Positions 15,805 through 25,062 of a stretch of DNA of 64,000 nucleotides are shown piece by piece (the first letter of the stretch is position 1; each line of letters opens with the position of its first letter). The notes beneath the pieces were generated by a model, which was given only the letters and a program-made list of their open reading frames with translations, was not told where the DNA came from and searched no databases. The stretch is from G963665925 sp963676345 (GTDB lineage Bacteria; Bacillota; Clostridia; Peptostreptococcales; Acidaminobacteraceae): positions 186,001 to 250,000 of the forward strand of contig CAXXTS010000005.1 of the NCBI GenBank assembly GCA_963676345.2, written 5' to 3'. Made by a program: the position numbers and the translations under genes.

Positions 15805-16926
15805 ATGACAGGCATTTTTAAGAAAATAGGGATAATGGGTATGATTGGCATTTTGACCATGCTGCTTGTTTCTTGTATTGAAAAAGAACCTATTAAGCTT
15901 GGCTATACCGCCAATATGAGCGAACTTGCATCAGACCTTGGTGTAGATGCGCGCAACGGTGTAATGCTAAGCATTGAACAAGTCAACGCGGATGGTGGCA
16001 TTAACGGACATCTCATAGACTTGGTTATCAAAGATGACAAAGGCAGCGAAGCGGTAGCTAAGTTGGTGCATGGAAAGTTTAAGGATGAGAAGGTTGAGCT
16101 GGTTATTGGTCATCTTATGTCTGGTTTGGCAGAGGCTATGATTGAAAGCGCTGATGAAAGCTTGCTTTTTCTGAGTCCTTCTATGACGACAGACACCTTT
16201 ACAGGCATTGATGATTATATTCTGCGCACATGCCCGCTGATTGACGGGCAAGCAGCCCTGCTTGTCGAGGATGTGAGGGCACATGGGTTTGAGTCCATAT
16301 ATGTAGTATATGATGGACGAAATGCAGCTTATGCCCAGGTTCTTGAGCGCATGACCAAAGACTTGTGCTTGAAAGCGGGCATAAATATTACAGGTGTTTT
16401 TGATATATCTGATGCAACAGATGACTATGCAAGTGTTGCAAAGGATATTGTGAGCACACAACCAGACTGTGTGTTTCTGATAACGAGTTCAATTGATACG
16501 GCTTTTACCGCACAGAGGATCAAGCAACTTGATGAAGGTGAAATTCAACTTTACTCCGTAAGCTGGTCGATGACCCGAGACATGATTGAAAACGGAGGGA
16601 AGTCTGTTGAAGGCATGCGCATGATTGGGACTTATATACCTAAACATGTATCCGATAAATACGCGGCGTTCAAGGTGGCCTTTGAGGACCGGTTTGGATA
16701 TGAACCGACTTTTATTGCAGAGTATGGATACGACACTGCGCAAGTCATGATTCAAGCCCTCAAAAGATCAGGCTCATATGATCCAAAGTCTGTTAAAGAG
16801 GCTTTGATAAATATAACATACGATGGTCTGTATGAAGCGATAGCAATTGACCAATATGGAGATACTCAAAGACAGTATCAGATCCATAATGTAGTAGATG
16901 GTGTATTTGAACCTGAGTGGAAGTGA
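15805..16926 (+). CDS. Orphan branched-chain-amino-acid-type solute-binding lipoprotein
   Basis: 373 residues. Signal peptide with lipobox LVSC (C24), then a type I periplasmic binding fold of the LivJ/Peripla_BP_6 kind (IKLGYTANMSELASDLG, GVMLSIEQVNADGGINGH, VIGHLMSG, FLSPSMTT). These bind amino acids, amides or similar ligands. No permease or ATPase genes accompany it. The histidine kinase gene starts 4 bases after its stop, so it probably acts as the external sensor partner of that kinase; this is inference from position. Ligand unknown. Confidence 0.85.
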   Translation: MTGIFKKIGIMGMIGILTMLLVSCIEKEPIKLGYTANMSELASDLGVDARNGVMLSIEQVNADGGINGHLIDLVIKDDKGSEAVAKLVHGKFKDEKVELVIGHLMSGLAEAMIESADESLLFLSPSMTTDTFTGIDDYILRTCPLIDGQAALLVEDVRAHGFESIYVVYDGRNAAYAQVLERMTKDLCLKAGINITGVFDISDATDDYASVAKDIVSTQPDCVFLITSSIDTAFTAQRIKQLDEGEIQLYSVSWSMTRDMIENGGKSVEGMRMIGTYIPKHVSDKYAAFKVAFEDRFGYEPTFIAEYGYDTAQVMIQALKRSGSYDPKSVKEALINITYDGLYEAIAIDQYGDTQRQYQIHNVVDGVFEPEWK

Positions 16927-16930
16927 TTTT

Positions 16931-18847
16931 TTGAAATATGGAGAAATGTCCCTGATTCGTGCTATACGCACTGCAATCATTGGGATGAGTTTAGCTGGAT
17001 TTATTTTGGTGGGCCTTATTATTGGCATCACCATGAAAAGCTATATGAGTTCTCAAATAGAAAAGAATAATGAAATGCTGATAGATTTGTTACTGCCTCA
17101 GGTACAGCATTACTTTCTACATCCTGAAGGGATTGCTCTTGCCCTCAAAGATCTTGCAGATGAACATATTGCAGCAGGTGAAGAGGTTACATTATCCAGT
17201 ATGTTAAATACGGTTTCTGATACATATGTACGACGCGTTGAAAAGCTAAATCAAGATGGTGTTATTGTTGATGTGTATCCAGAAAACAATAATTTACTGG
17301 GTATGGACACAAGTGGTCGAGACTATACTTATGTATCGGGAACAAATGAAGTCTATCGTTCTGCGACTTTTGTTGATCCAATTTATAGGGACGCAACTAT
17401 GGCTTTTATAGTCGAAACGGCAGATGGTGGAGAGCTTGTTATTTATCCGGACTTATCAGAAATACAGTTTTTTTTACAGGGTGTACGGCTTTCAGAGCAT
17501 TCACAGCTGGGAATTGTGGACTCCACAGGGGTTTATGTAGCTCATAGCAATGAAATATTCGCTTCGGATCGCTATGTAGACTTAATATATCATGAGTGGA
17601 TGGCCTCACAAAAGCAGAATATGGGTGTACGTATGGTTCGGGGCGAAAATTATAGTATAACAGTTGTCGCAATCAATGAAGCGGGATGGGCCCTAATTAT
17701 TTATCAGTCTATTGAAGATTTAAACAGTGGATGGATGGACTTTGTCAAATGGACAAGTATCATTTCACTTTTGATTCTACCGGTCCTTTATGCATTGAGT
17801 ACTTATATCAATAATCGAATTTCTAAAGATATTAAAGAACTGAACGATGCAGTAGGCCAGCTGGAATTTGGCGTTGAACAACAATATAACGTAAAGCTGA
17901 AGTACATAGAGACCGGTGCTTTATATAGGACAATGCAGGAGACGGGCAATGAACTCAGAAAAAGAGAGCGCGAAATTATAGAGCTCAACAAGGGACTCGA
18001 GAAACGGGTTCGTGAAAGAACACTCGACTTAGAAGCTCTGAATCAAGAGCTTGTGACCACGATTGATGAGCTGCAAGAAACTCAAAACCGTCTGGTTGAG
18101 TCTAGAAAAATGGCTGAAATTGGTCGTGTTGTTTCAGGTGTAGCGCATGAAATGAACACACCGCTTGGAAATGCACTCACCATCAGCAGCTATGTTACGG
18201 ATGACTTAAGTAAAAATGTGCCAAGACTGCTGGGTGGGACTATGTCAAAATCAGAGGCTGAGGACTGGATGGATTCAATTAAGAGCAGCTTGGAGATTCA
18301 AATGAAAGCTATTTCTAAGTCTGCATTTTTAGTTCAAGAGTTTAAAAAACTAGATGCCAATCAGCGGGTTTCAAAAGACTGGATTCAAATATCAGATATT
18401 ATTGGTGTGCTTCTTGAAACATTCAAGGCGCGTTTTACATGTGAAAACTGTCAGCTTCATCTGGAGGTGCAGGATGAAATGTTCTATACAGACGCTGTAA
18501 TATTTAGAGAGATATTGGAGCTTCTGATTGATAACATTTTGGTACATGCTTACAATGCGAGTGATGAAAAGAATGTTTATATTCGCACCCTTTCAAAGCA
18601 TAAGACCTATATGGTATCAGTATGGGACACAGGGCGCGGCATCAGTGAAGAGAATGCACTTTGTGCATTTAATGCTTTTGAGAGCAATAGACGCGAGTAT
18701 GGCAATATGGGATTGGGGCTTTTTATTGTGGGCAACTATGTTAGAAACTTATTGGGTGGAGATGTAGAATGTGTTTCCAAGCCTGGTCAGGGAACACAAA
18801 TAGTCATGCATTTTGATCAGCCAGAGGAAAAAGAAGAGGCAATTTGA
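16931..18847 (+). CDS. Membrane sensor histidine kinase with Cache-like sensor
   Basis: About 638 residues. One helix near residues 15-38, a ~240-residue extracellular region of Cache type, a second helix (~275-295), a long coiled coil (LEKRVRERTLDLEALNQELV), then GVAHEMNTPLG with phospho-acceptor H406 and an ATPase domain (DTGRGIS, GNMGLGLFIVGNYV). TTG 16931 is preferred: GGAAG stands 7 bases before it. ATG 16898 overlaps the upstream gene without a ribosome site, and ATG 16946 has too short a gap. No response regulator gene is adjacent. It forms a unit with the preceding binding protein. Confidence 0.83.
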   Translation: MKYGEMSLIRAIRTAIIGMSLAGFILVGLIIGITMKSYMSSQIEKNNEMLIDLLLPQVQHYFLHPEGIALALKDLADEHIAAGEEVTLSSMLNTVSDTYVRRVEKLNQDGVIVDVYPENNNLLGMDTSGRDYTYVSGTNEVYRSATFVDPIYRDATMAFIVETADGGELVIYPDLSEIQFFLQGVRLSEHSQLGIVDSTGVYVAHSNEIFASDRYVDLIYHEWMASQKQNMGVRMVRGENYSITVVAINEAGWALIIYQSIEDLNSGWMDFVKWTSIISLLILPVLYALSTYINNRISKDIKELNDAVGQLEFGVEQQYNVKLKYIETGALYRTMQETGNELRKREREIIELNKGLEKRVRERTLDLEALNQELVTTIDELQETQNRLVESRKMAEIGRVVSGVAHEMNTPLGNALTISSYVTDDLSKNVPRLLGGTMSKSEAEDWMDSIKSSLEIQMKAISKSAFLVQEFKKLDANQRVSKDWIQISDIIGVLLETFKARFTCENCQLHLEVQDEMFYTDAVIFREILELLIDNILVHAYNASDEKNVYIRTLSKHKTYMVSVWDTGRGISEENALCAFNAFESNRREYGNMGLGLFIVGNYVRNLLGGDVECVSKPGQGTQIVMHFDQPEEKEEAI

Positions 18848-18901
18848 ATGAATCATTGCTTAGCCGGGTATTTTATAGGATAGACAAATGAGGGTGAGTT
18901 T

Positions 18902-20269
18902 ATGAATACAGAATTGCTTTATACAATAGGCGTCGGCAATATACGAAGTTTTGTTAGCATCTATGCGCTTGAGAGTCTAGTATTTCTTATGGCAATAGAT
19001 ATGGATCATCCGGCAAAGGGCGTCTTTTTAGCTTTTATTATTGCAACAGTCATATCTCTAATCGGGATAGGTGCAATCACTTATTATAATAGCGAAGGTG
19101 CGATTTCTGCAGACAGTTCAAGATATGTGCGCACTATTGATGACAAACTTAAGGTCTTTAGAAGGATTCTGCTTATAGCGTATCTTTCAAGTCTTCTGAT
19201 ACTGCTTCTAATGTATTTCGCAGGTGTGGGCGTGGCATCTTATTTTTTCATGTCCGTCATTGCAAGTGTCTTTGTCTTTATTGCTGTTCTATCTGTTCAT
19301 GATTACGCAACCAATATGCGTTACAATCAGCTTAAGCGTTCGGACTGGGTGTTTGACTATAATAGAGTGCCTGTTGTGAGAACCGTTTCAAAGGGAATGA
19401 ATGTCGGTATTACAATGTTTAACGAAGAGAACCAATTCATCATCAATGATACTGCACAGCCTATTGAAATAGATGATATATTTTCGCAGTTACCACCGGG
19501 AACCAAGCTTGCAGGGTATCGAATCAAGAAACCAGAGTTTAAAGAGATTCGCTTTAATGCAGAGTTTCACTACAATAACATGCGGGTTTTTAAGTCTATC
19601 AATTTGAAGAAAGAATCGAAGCACGATATTAAAATGATCAATCTATATATGAATGAAATAAGCAAGTATGCCAGCTTGTATTTAATTGAAGATGGTTTTA
19701 TCAACTGTTTGAAGGCAACCCTATCGATTAATCATGAAAAGATTGATAAATATATAGAAGACAACGACTATGTGAAGCGCTTTGTACCATCAAAAGAAGC
19801 TGAAGTGGCCTATATTTCAATGATGTTGAAACCAGACTTCTCAAAAATGTCCTATAAGAAATTTATGGCAAGGCACACAAAGATCGTTGATCGATATACT
19901 CTGAAGCAAATGGGTACAGGACTATATTTAAACGATGGGTCAGTTGCTGACAAGGAAGAGGATATTTCATATCTACAGCAATATATGTCGCTTAATATAG
20001 ATGAGTACAAGTGCAGGCCAAAAGATAATTCAGACGAGGCTGAGAATTTTACGTCACTGCAAGATAAAATTGAAAATTTTCCAAGGAGACGTAAGAAGGA
20101 AGAAAAGCAGTTTGGGAAGACATTGCACCGATTAGATCTAGGCGGAAATCATATTTACTTTTTTGCAGAAGATTTAAAATCACTTAGTGAGTTAGATGAA
20201 ATTGTGTTCTCAAAATTTATCAATAGAGATCTTCAAGAGGTGACTGAGAAACACGGCCTAGAGGAATAA
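18902..20269 (+). CDS. Unrecognised membrane-anchored protein
   Basis: 455 residues, family not recognised. The first ~140 residues hold four likely membrane helices (around 10-30, 40-60, 92-110 and 112-135); the remaining ~315 form a charged, lysine- and glutamate-rich cytoplasmic region without cofactor motif or repeats I can identify. The end is basic (RRRKKEEKQFGK). It follows the kinase gene by 54 bp and may be its output partner, but nothing in the protein proves this. GAGGGTGAG precedes the ATG; a bidirectional terminator closes it. Confidence 0.75.
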   Translation: MNTELLYTIGVGNIRSFVSIYALESLVFLMAIDMDHPAKGVFLAFIIATVISLIGIGAITYYNSEGAISADSSRYVRTIDDKLKVFRRILLIAYLSSLLILLLMYFAGVGVASYFFMSVIASVFVFIAVLSVHDYATNMRYNQLKRSDWVFDYNRVPVVRTVSKGMNVGITMFNEENQFIINDTAQPIEIDDIFSQLPPGTKLAGYRIKKPEFKEIRFNAEFHYNNMRVFKSINLKKESKHDIKMINLYMNEISKYASLYLIEDGFINCLKATLSINHEKIDKYIEDNDYVKRFVPSKEAEVAYISMMLKPDFSKMSYKKFMARHTKIVDRYTLKQMGTGLYLNDGSVADKEEDISYLQQYMSLNIDEYKCRPKDNSDEAENFTSLQDKIENFPRRRKKEEKQFGKTLHRLDLGGNHIYFFAEDLKSLSELDEIVFSKFINRDLQEVTEKHGLEE

Positions 20270-20321
20270 AAAAAGCCAGTAGACCAGCGTATGATTTCAT
20301 ACGCAGTCTATCTGGCTTTTT
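20268..20321. terminator. Bidirectional terminator between convergent genes
   Basis: AAAAAGCCAG and CTGGCTTTTT enclose a near-continuous second stem (TAGACCAGCGTATGA against TCATACGCAGTCTA). A tract on the left and T tract on the right serve both strands. Confidence 0.9.
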
Positions 20322-20327
20322 CTTGTT

Positions 20328-21479
20328 TTATTCTTTGTCTTTTGAGTCAACATCGACAAGTCGACCCATATAGATGTCTTTCACATCAAACTCAATCCCA
20401 GTTCGTTGCTGTATTTTAAGCATAAGACTGATTTCCTTTTCTGTGATTAAGGTAATGGAGGTACCCTGCTTGCCGGCACGACCCGTACGCCCGGCACGAT
20501 GGGTGTACTCGTTTAAGTCTTCTGGAACATCTAGACTAATAACGTGGGTTATGCCTGTCAAATCAAGTCCTCTGGCAACTAAATCTGAAGCGACCAGTAC
20601 TTTTGTTTTACCAGATTTGAAGTTATCGAGAATGGCCTTGCGTTCAAGTTTGGTCGCATTACCGAAAATCCCTTCAGCCTTGATTTTGTGGTATACCAGT
20701 TTCATGGCAACCTCTTGAACCCGTTCGTTTCTATTAATGAAAACGATGGCCTTTTCTGGTTTGACAGCATGGAGTACTTTCCTAAGTTTTGTGATTTTGT
20801 CACGACGTTCTGACAAAACACAAATGTGTGAAATATCCGCGTTCACATTGGACTGATCTATGTTTACAAGTACTGGGTCAACCATGAGTTTTTTACACTT
20901 CTTCACAGCGTCTGGAGGCAACGAAGCAGAAAATGCCATGAGCTGTCTGTCGCGCAGCGTTGTTTTAATGACGCTGTTGACTGTATCGATATTATCATCA
21001 GACAGCAGTTTGTCAGCTTCATCAATTACGAGCGTTTTCACTTGGTGCGCCTTAATTTTTTTAAGCTTAATCAGCTCAAGAACTCGACCCGGCGTACCAA
21101 CAACAATATGTGGTTTTTTCTTAAGGGCGTCAATCTGGCGTTTTATTTTTGCTTGTCCAATGATGGCAGTCGAGCGTACGGGTGCGCTGGAATCCTGAGC
21201 TAGTGCCTTTATGACATTGTTAATTTGAACAACCAGCTCGTGGGTTGGTGCAAGGATCAAGGTATCCAGCTCTCTTGAATTTGTATCAATTCTTTCAAAA
21301 GAAGGAAGCAGGTATGCAAGGGTTTTACCGCTGCCTGTAATGGCTTCGGCAATAACATCCTTACCGCTTAAAGCAGGCAGGATAGTTTGAGCTTGAACTG
21401 GGGTTGGTTCTGTAATATTTTGTTTATGGAGTCCCTTAATAAGTGGACTGCTTAATTTTAGACTTTCAAAGGTTTGCAT
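20328..21479 (-). CDS. DEAD-box RNA helicase
   Basis: 383 residues, the minimal two-domain helicase core with almost no extension. Motifs in order: Q motif (EPTPVQAQTILPAL), AITGSGKT, PTHEL, GTPGR, VIDEADKL, SAS in place of SAT, then IVFINR, VASDLVARGLDL and HRAGRTGRAG. It remodels RNA in cold shock, ribosome assembly or mRNA decay. Start ATG 21479 follows GAGGAG at a good distance; an ATG two codons earlier abuts that site. Single-gene unit on the minus strand. The particular family (CshA/CshB/DbpA) is not resolved since no C-terminal RNA-binding domain is present. Confidence 0.9.
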   Translation of the reverse strand: MQTFESLKLSSPLIKGLHKQNITEPTPVQAQTILPALSGKDVIAEAITGSGKTLAYLLPSFERIDTNSRELDTLILAPTHELVVQINNVIKALAQDSSAPVRSTAIIGQAKIKRQIDALKKKPHIVVGTPGRVLELIKLKKIKAHQVKTLVIDEADKLLSDDNIDTVNSVIKTTLRDRQLMAFSASLPPDAVKKCKKLMVDPVLVNIDQSNVNADISHICVLSERRDKITKLRKVLHAVKPEKAIVFINRNERVQEVAMKLVYHKIKAEGIFGNATKLERKAILDNFKSGKTKVLVASDLVARGLDLTGITHVISLDVPEDLNEYTHRAGRTGRAGKQGTSITLITEKEISLMLKIQQRTGIEFDVKDIYMGRLVDVDSKDKE

Positions 21480-21673
21480 AGTCATCTCCTCACAGATTAT
21501 CATCCGTAAATTGTATCTTTCATAGTGCTGTTTGTCAACGTATTCTATAAATGAACAAGCATAAACTTAAGATAAAAATTTGAAATCGTAGGTAGTGAGC
21601 TTTAGCACGAAATTGGAATGAGAGAATCATGGCTAATTAAGAGGAAAGTTGATATGAATCACATTATGCGTCA

Positions 21674-21735
21674 AGAAAAGAGACTGTTCTACAAGCAGTA
21701 AATTTAGTACTGTATGTAGAACAGTCTCTTGTTTT
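21674..21735. terminator. Terminator hairpin after the methyltransferase gene
   Basis: AAGAGACTGTTCTACA (21678-21693) pairs perfectly with TGTAGAACAGTCTCTT (21715-21730); an inner CAGTA/TACTG stem extends it. The AAAAG on the left gives a T tract on the minus strand. Confidence 0.85.
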
Positions 21736-21761
21736 GCATTTTGGAATTGTACAGATGCATT

Positions 21762-22391
21762 TTATTTTGAGTTTAAGGTTGCTTCTACATAAGCCATAGG
21801 AACAAAGCCCTTAATATAACTGCTTTTGTGAAGCTTAAAGCCATATTTTTCTAGGAAACGGTAATAGGAATTTTCATTAAAGGTTCTCTCAACTGGGTAT
21901 CCGACTGATCCGAGCGCTTTGATTATCAGTCGGCTGTGAGCTTTTTCCTCATGCACAAAATTAGGCGCAATAAGTCTTCCGCCTGGCTTTAGAACACGCT
22001 TGATTTCTGCCATAACATCCTGTGGATTATCCAGTACATGCATGGCATTAGATAAAATGACAACATCGTAGGTGCTGTCCTGACACTGGATGTGCTCAGC
22101 GTGTGAAAGTTTGAAATTCACATTTTGAAATCGTGAAAAGCTTTTGTTCTCACGTGCTTTGCGAATCATATTCTCTGAAAAGTCAATAGCGTCAATTTCT
22201 TTGCAGTATGGACTAATAGAAAGGGATAGGTGGCCTGTGCCTGCTCCAAGCTCTAATATGCTATCTGTATATTCAATGGACTCAATGATTTTGTGGGTGA
22301 GCGCCATATAACTCTTTTCTGTCGTATTGATGAGGGTATCATATCGTGATGCCCAAGTATTCCAGGTCTGTTTTTTATAATCATTGCACAT
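21762..22391 (-). CDS. Class I SAM-dependent methyltransferase (UbiE/Methyltransf_11 type)
   Basis: 209 residues. Motif I LELGAGTGHLSLSI, acidic motif II end (IDAIDFSE), and motif VLKPGGRLIAPNF are all visible. These enzymes methylate small molecules using S-adenosylmethionine in the cytosol; the substrate cannot be read from sequence. The frame continues upstream to 22481, but GGAGG lies 9 bases before ATG 22391 and the conserved protein starts there. A GCATATGC palindrome sits upstream near 22465, possibly chance. Confidence 0.85.
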   Translation of the reverse strand: MCNDYKKQTWNTWASRYDTLINTTEKSYMALTHKIIESIEYTDSILELGAGTGHLSLSISPYCKEIDAIDFSENMIRKARENKSFSRFQNVNFKLSHAEHIQCQDSTYDVVILSNAMHVLDNPQDVMAEIKRVLKPGGRLIAPNFVHEEKAHSRLIIKALGSVGYPVERTFNENSYYRFLEKYGFKLHKSSYIKGFVPMAYVEATLNSK

Positions 22392-22541
22392 GAAATCCTG
22401 CCTCCATAACCATATGGGATCTAAAGTACACTGTTGTAGTGTGTGTTTATATGATAACCTGCAAGCATATGCTATAATCATAAACTAACCATATTTATAA
22501 TTCTTTACATAGCTTAGAATACTCTTATTATAGCAGGTGGT

Positions 22542-23552
22542 TCAATATCCAAAAACTTTCTTCACAGTTTCCATCTTTTCTATGATAGGCAAATCATAGG
22601 GACACCTGCTGAGGCATTTTCCACATTTAATACAGGCACTTGCGGTAATGGGCTGTTTTTTATAGTACGTTGTTGCATAGCCGGTCATATTGTAACGTGT
22701 GTAGTATCCTTCAGCCATAAACATTGCTGGAATATTAATACCAGCTTCACATGGTGCGCAGTATCCGCAACGTCTGCAGAAATTGCCCCCTAACGCTTCA
22801 ATAATTTGCTCAGCGGCTTTGTTTTCTTCGCGTGAAAACCTGTAGTCTTGGCCCAGTACAGCAAGGTTTTTATCGACTTCTTCAGTTTTCTCCATTCCTG
22901 GAATAACAACAGATACATTCTTGTTTTGAAGGATAAATTTCAAACTGAGTTGTCCATTTTGTATGGCTCCGCCGGCTATGGGTTTCATGCAAATAATACC
23001 GATATTTCTTTGTGCGGCTTTTTCAAAAATAGGCTCACCTTGGCGTTCCACCAAGTTGTAAGGAAATTGAAGTGTGTCAAACGGCATGGTATCTACAACT
23101 TCTAAGAGAAAGTCGGCACTGTGAGCGGTTATACCTATGTGGCCAATCTTTCCGTCTGCTTTTGCTTCGACAAGGGCCTTGTAGGCACCGTTTTCGCCCA
23201 TTATGAAATCATAGTCTGCTTTATCCTTAACCAGATGAAGCTGATAAAGGTCTATATAGTCTGTTTGAAGGTTTTTAAGACTCAGTTCAATATCTGCTTT
23301 CATTGCTGCGTAATCTTTGGCCATGGACTTTGTTGCCAGTATAAACCGGTCACGACGTCCATGTAGAGCATTTCCTAAAAACACTTCACTTACAGTATAG
23401 CCACGTGCTGTATCAATGAAGTTTATCCCCGCTGTTTCAAGTGTGTCAACAATTTGAATGACTTGCTCCTGATCAACGCGCTGAATTGGAATGCCCCCAA
23501 ATCCGATCGCAGTAATTTTGAGTCCGGTTTTTCCTAATACTCTTTTTTCCAT
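22542..23552 (-). CDS. Aldo/keto reductase with C-terminal [4Fe-4S] domain
   Basis: 336 residues. N-terminal aldo/keto reductase barrel (LGKTGLKITAIGFGGIP, FIDTARGY, LYQLHLVKD, GHIGITAHS) followed from ~residue 260 by a ferredoxin-like segment with CRRCGYCAPC and CIKCGKCLSRCP, the arrangement of anaerobe enzymes that couple NAD(P)H-type reductions to Fe-S electron transfer. Substrate unknown. GAGGAG precedes the ATG. Transcribed alone, divergent from the next methyltransferase. Confidence 0.9.
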   Translation of the reverse strand: MEKRVLGKTGLKITAIGFGGIPIQRVDQEQVIQIVDTLETAGINFIDTARGYTVSEVFLGNALHGRRDRFILATKSMAKDYAAMKADIELSLKNLQTDYIDLYQLHLVKDKADYDFIMGENGAYKALVEAKADGKIGHIGITAHSADFLLEVVDTMPFDTLQFPYNLVERQGEPIFEKAAQRNIGIICMKPIAGGAIQNGQLSLKFILQNKNVSVVIPGMEKTEEVDKNLAVLGQDYRFSREENKAAEQIIEALGGNFCRRCGYCAPCEAGINIPAMFMAEGYYTRYNMTGYATTYYKKQPITASACIKCGKCLSRCPYDLPIIEKMETVKKVFGY

Positions 23553-23939
23553 TATTCATCACTCCTCGTATAATCAAACACAGTATAGCACATTTTTTAT
23601 TTCTATTAATGAATTTAATGTAATACGTTATTTGAATATTTAAAGCGTGTAACATATATTGTATCAAGCTTTATTTTAATATAAACTATTTCCCGTACAG
23701 AAGTATATGTCGTGGATGATAGCTTGTTGAAGAAGCAACCTATATTTAGGGAAACTTTCAGATAAAAGGACAGGGCACAAGAGCACTTTATTTAAGTGGT
23801 TTTGTGTACTGTCCTTTTTGTTGTCTAAAGATAATGCGTACAATTTCCCACATAAATGATTCAGGAAAAAAAACGCGCAACAGCTTAACAACTCAAACTC
23901 TGTTATAATAAAGCGGAGTCTGTAAAGAGGGAGCGGTTT
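23553..23939. other. Intergenic region with a long hairpin
   Basis: 387 bp between divergent genes. The main object is a hairpin, AAAAGGACAG (23764-23773) with CTGTCCTTTT (23809-23818), whose inner part CACAA...TTGTG and CACTT...AAGTG pairs again, ending in a plus-strand T run: an intrinsic terminator with no gene before it. Upstream, TTTCCC (~23689) can pair with GGGAAA (~23750) and GTTG-AAGAAG-CAAC forms a small stem, so a short RNA from about 23685 is possible. TATAAT at 23904-23909 probably serves the next gene. Confidence 0.5.
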
Positions 23940-24722
23940 ATGAAAATAGGAGTGACAACATCTATTCAGCCACCAGATGACCTGATCACGCGTGCACACT
24001 ATATTGCGGGTCAGTTTAACTGTCCTGTGTTTAAGCGAAAAAAGGACAGTTTGAAAAAAATAATGCAAAAGCATGCGCTTAATTACCTCTGGATTGTTCA
24101 AAATGATATGCTGCGTTTAATGACTGAAGAGGAAGTTCTATTTTGGCACCCGGGCACAGCTGTAATTAAGGTTTGGAATATGAGTCAGGGGAAGTCAAAT
24201 CAACTACTGGATGCATGTCGCATAGAAGCTGGAGACCGTGTGCTTGACTGTACGCTTGGATATGGTTTTGATGCGATTGTCTTGGCGAGTCAGGTGGGCG
24301 ATCACGGGAGGGTAGTCGGTCTTGAATCGAGTCCGCTTCTTGCATTCCTGACCCGAGACGGCTTGACGCATTATAGTGCTGTATCAGATACGGTTTTGAC
24401 TTGTATGCAAAAAATAGATGTCATTCAGGCAGACCACGTTCAGTATCTAAAGGCTCAGGAGGCTTCAAGCTTTGATGTAGTCTATTTTGACCCCATGTTT
24501 CAAAATCCAACAGATGCATCAACGGCACTACGCCTTATTGATACACTGGCCGATACACGCTCCCTTAGCAGGGAAGCTCTAGATGAAGCGCTACGTGTAG
24601 CCAGAAAACGCGTTGTAATCAAAGAAAAAATTGGCAGTGGTGTTTTTAAAAAGCTGGGTGTTGATAAGAGAGTGGGCAATATGCGATACGGCGAAATCGT
24701 ATATGGTGTTATTGAAAAGTAG
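23940..24722 (+). CDS. RsmJ/YpiP-like SAM-dependent methyltransferase
   Basis: 260 residues. An N-terminal ~75-residue region precedes the class I core: VLDCTLGYGFDAIVLASQVG (motif I), VVGLESSPLLAFLTRDGL and FDVVYFDPMF, which match the RsmJ/YpiP family of RNA methyltransferases that act at guanine N2. The target in Gram-positive YpiP proteins is not settled. GGGAGC precedes ATG 23940. The stop is followed at once by the ferredoxin gene, 9 bases on. Confidence 0.8.
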   Translation: MKIGVTTSIQPPDDLITRAHYIAGQFNCPVFKRKKDSLKKIMQKHALNYLWIVQNDMLRLMTEEEVLFWHPGTAVIKVWNMSQGKSNQLLDACRIEAGDRVLDCTLGYGFDAIVLASQVGDHGRVVGLESSPLLAFLTRDGLTHYSAVSDTVLTCMQKIDVIQADHVQYLKAQEASSFDVVYFDPMFQNPTDASTALRLIDTLADTRSLSREALDEALRVARKRVVIKEKIGSGVFKKLGVDKRVGNMRYGEIVYGVIEK

Positions 24723-24731
24723 GAGGGCAAT

Positions 24732-24896
24732 GTGAAAATAGTAGGGTCAAAATGTATAGGGTGCGCTAAGTGTATAGATACGTGTGCAGTTGGCGCTATT
24801 ACCATGATTGGACAAGTTGCTCAAATAGACATGACACGATGTATTAAGTGCAGAATGTGTCTAGCCACCTGCCCGTCAAAAGCGGTTAAAATGTAG
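24732..24896 (+). CDS. Small 2[4Fe-4S] ferredoxin
   Basis: 54 residues from GTG 24732, three bases after AGGAGGG (24721-24727) and so tightly coupled to the preceding gene. The protein has two complete CxxCxxCxxxC motifs (CIGCAKCIDTC and CIKCRMCLATC), which bind two [4Fe-4S] clusters, and almost nothing else. It carries low-potential electrons in the cytosol. Its redox partner cannot be named; the Fe-S aldo/keto reductase lies nearby on the other strand. Confidence 0.88.
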   Translation: MKIVGSKCIGCAKCIDTCAVGAITMIGQVAQIDMTRCIKCRMCLATCPSKAVKM

Positions 24897-24904
24897 GTAT
24901 AGAG

Positions 24905-24997
24905 AAAAGACAAAGAAATGCACACACAAAAAAATAGATCTTCAGTTGTGCCAGCACAAAACTGAAGATCTATTTTTATTTGCGTATAAAGCGCGCC
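24905..24997 (+). repeat. Interspersed palindromic element, copy C
   Basis: Left flank GACAAAGAAATGCAC (24909-24923); arms 24930-24951 and 24954-24977 centred on GTGC-CA-GCAC, the right arm with the same two extra A as copy A; right flank reduced to GCGCGCC (24991-24997). The stem core is TAGATCTTCAGTT, unrelated to the other copies. It begins 12 bases after the ferredoxin stop codon; its own hairpin with T tracts could terminate that operon. Confidence 0.7.
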
Positions 24998-25062
24998 AAA
25001 TTTTGTGGTTAACCGGAAGCTGCGCTGTTTATTTCTCGACTGCTTAATTTGAGTTTGCTAAA

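Noticed and set aside
16898..16930. Earlier ATG start for the sensor kinase
   Set aside because: No ribosome site, 29-bp overlap with the previous gene, and a better-placed TTG at 16931.
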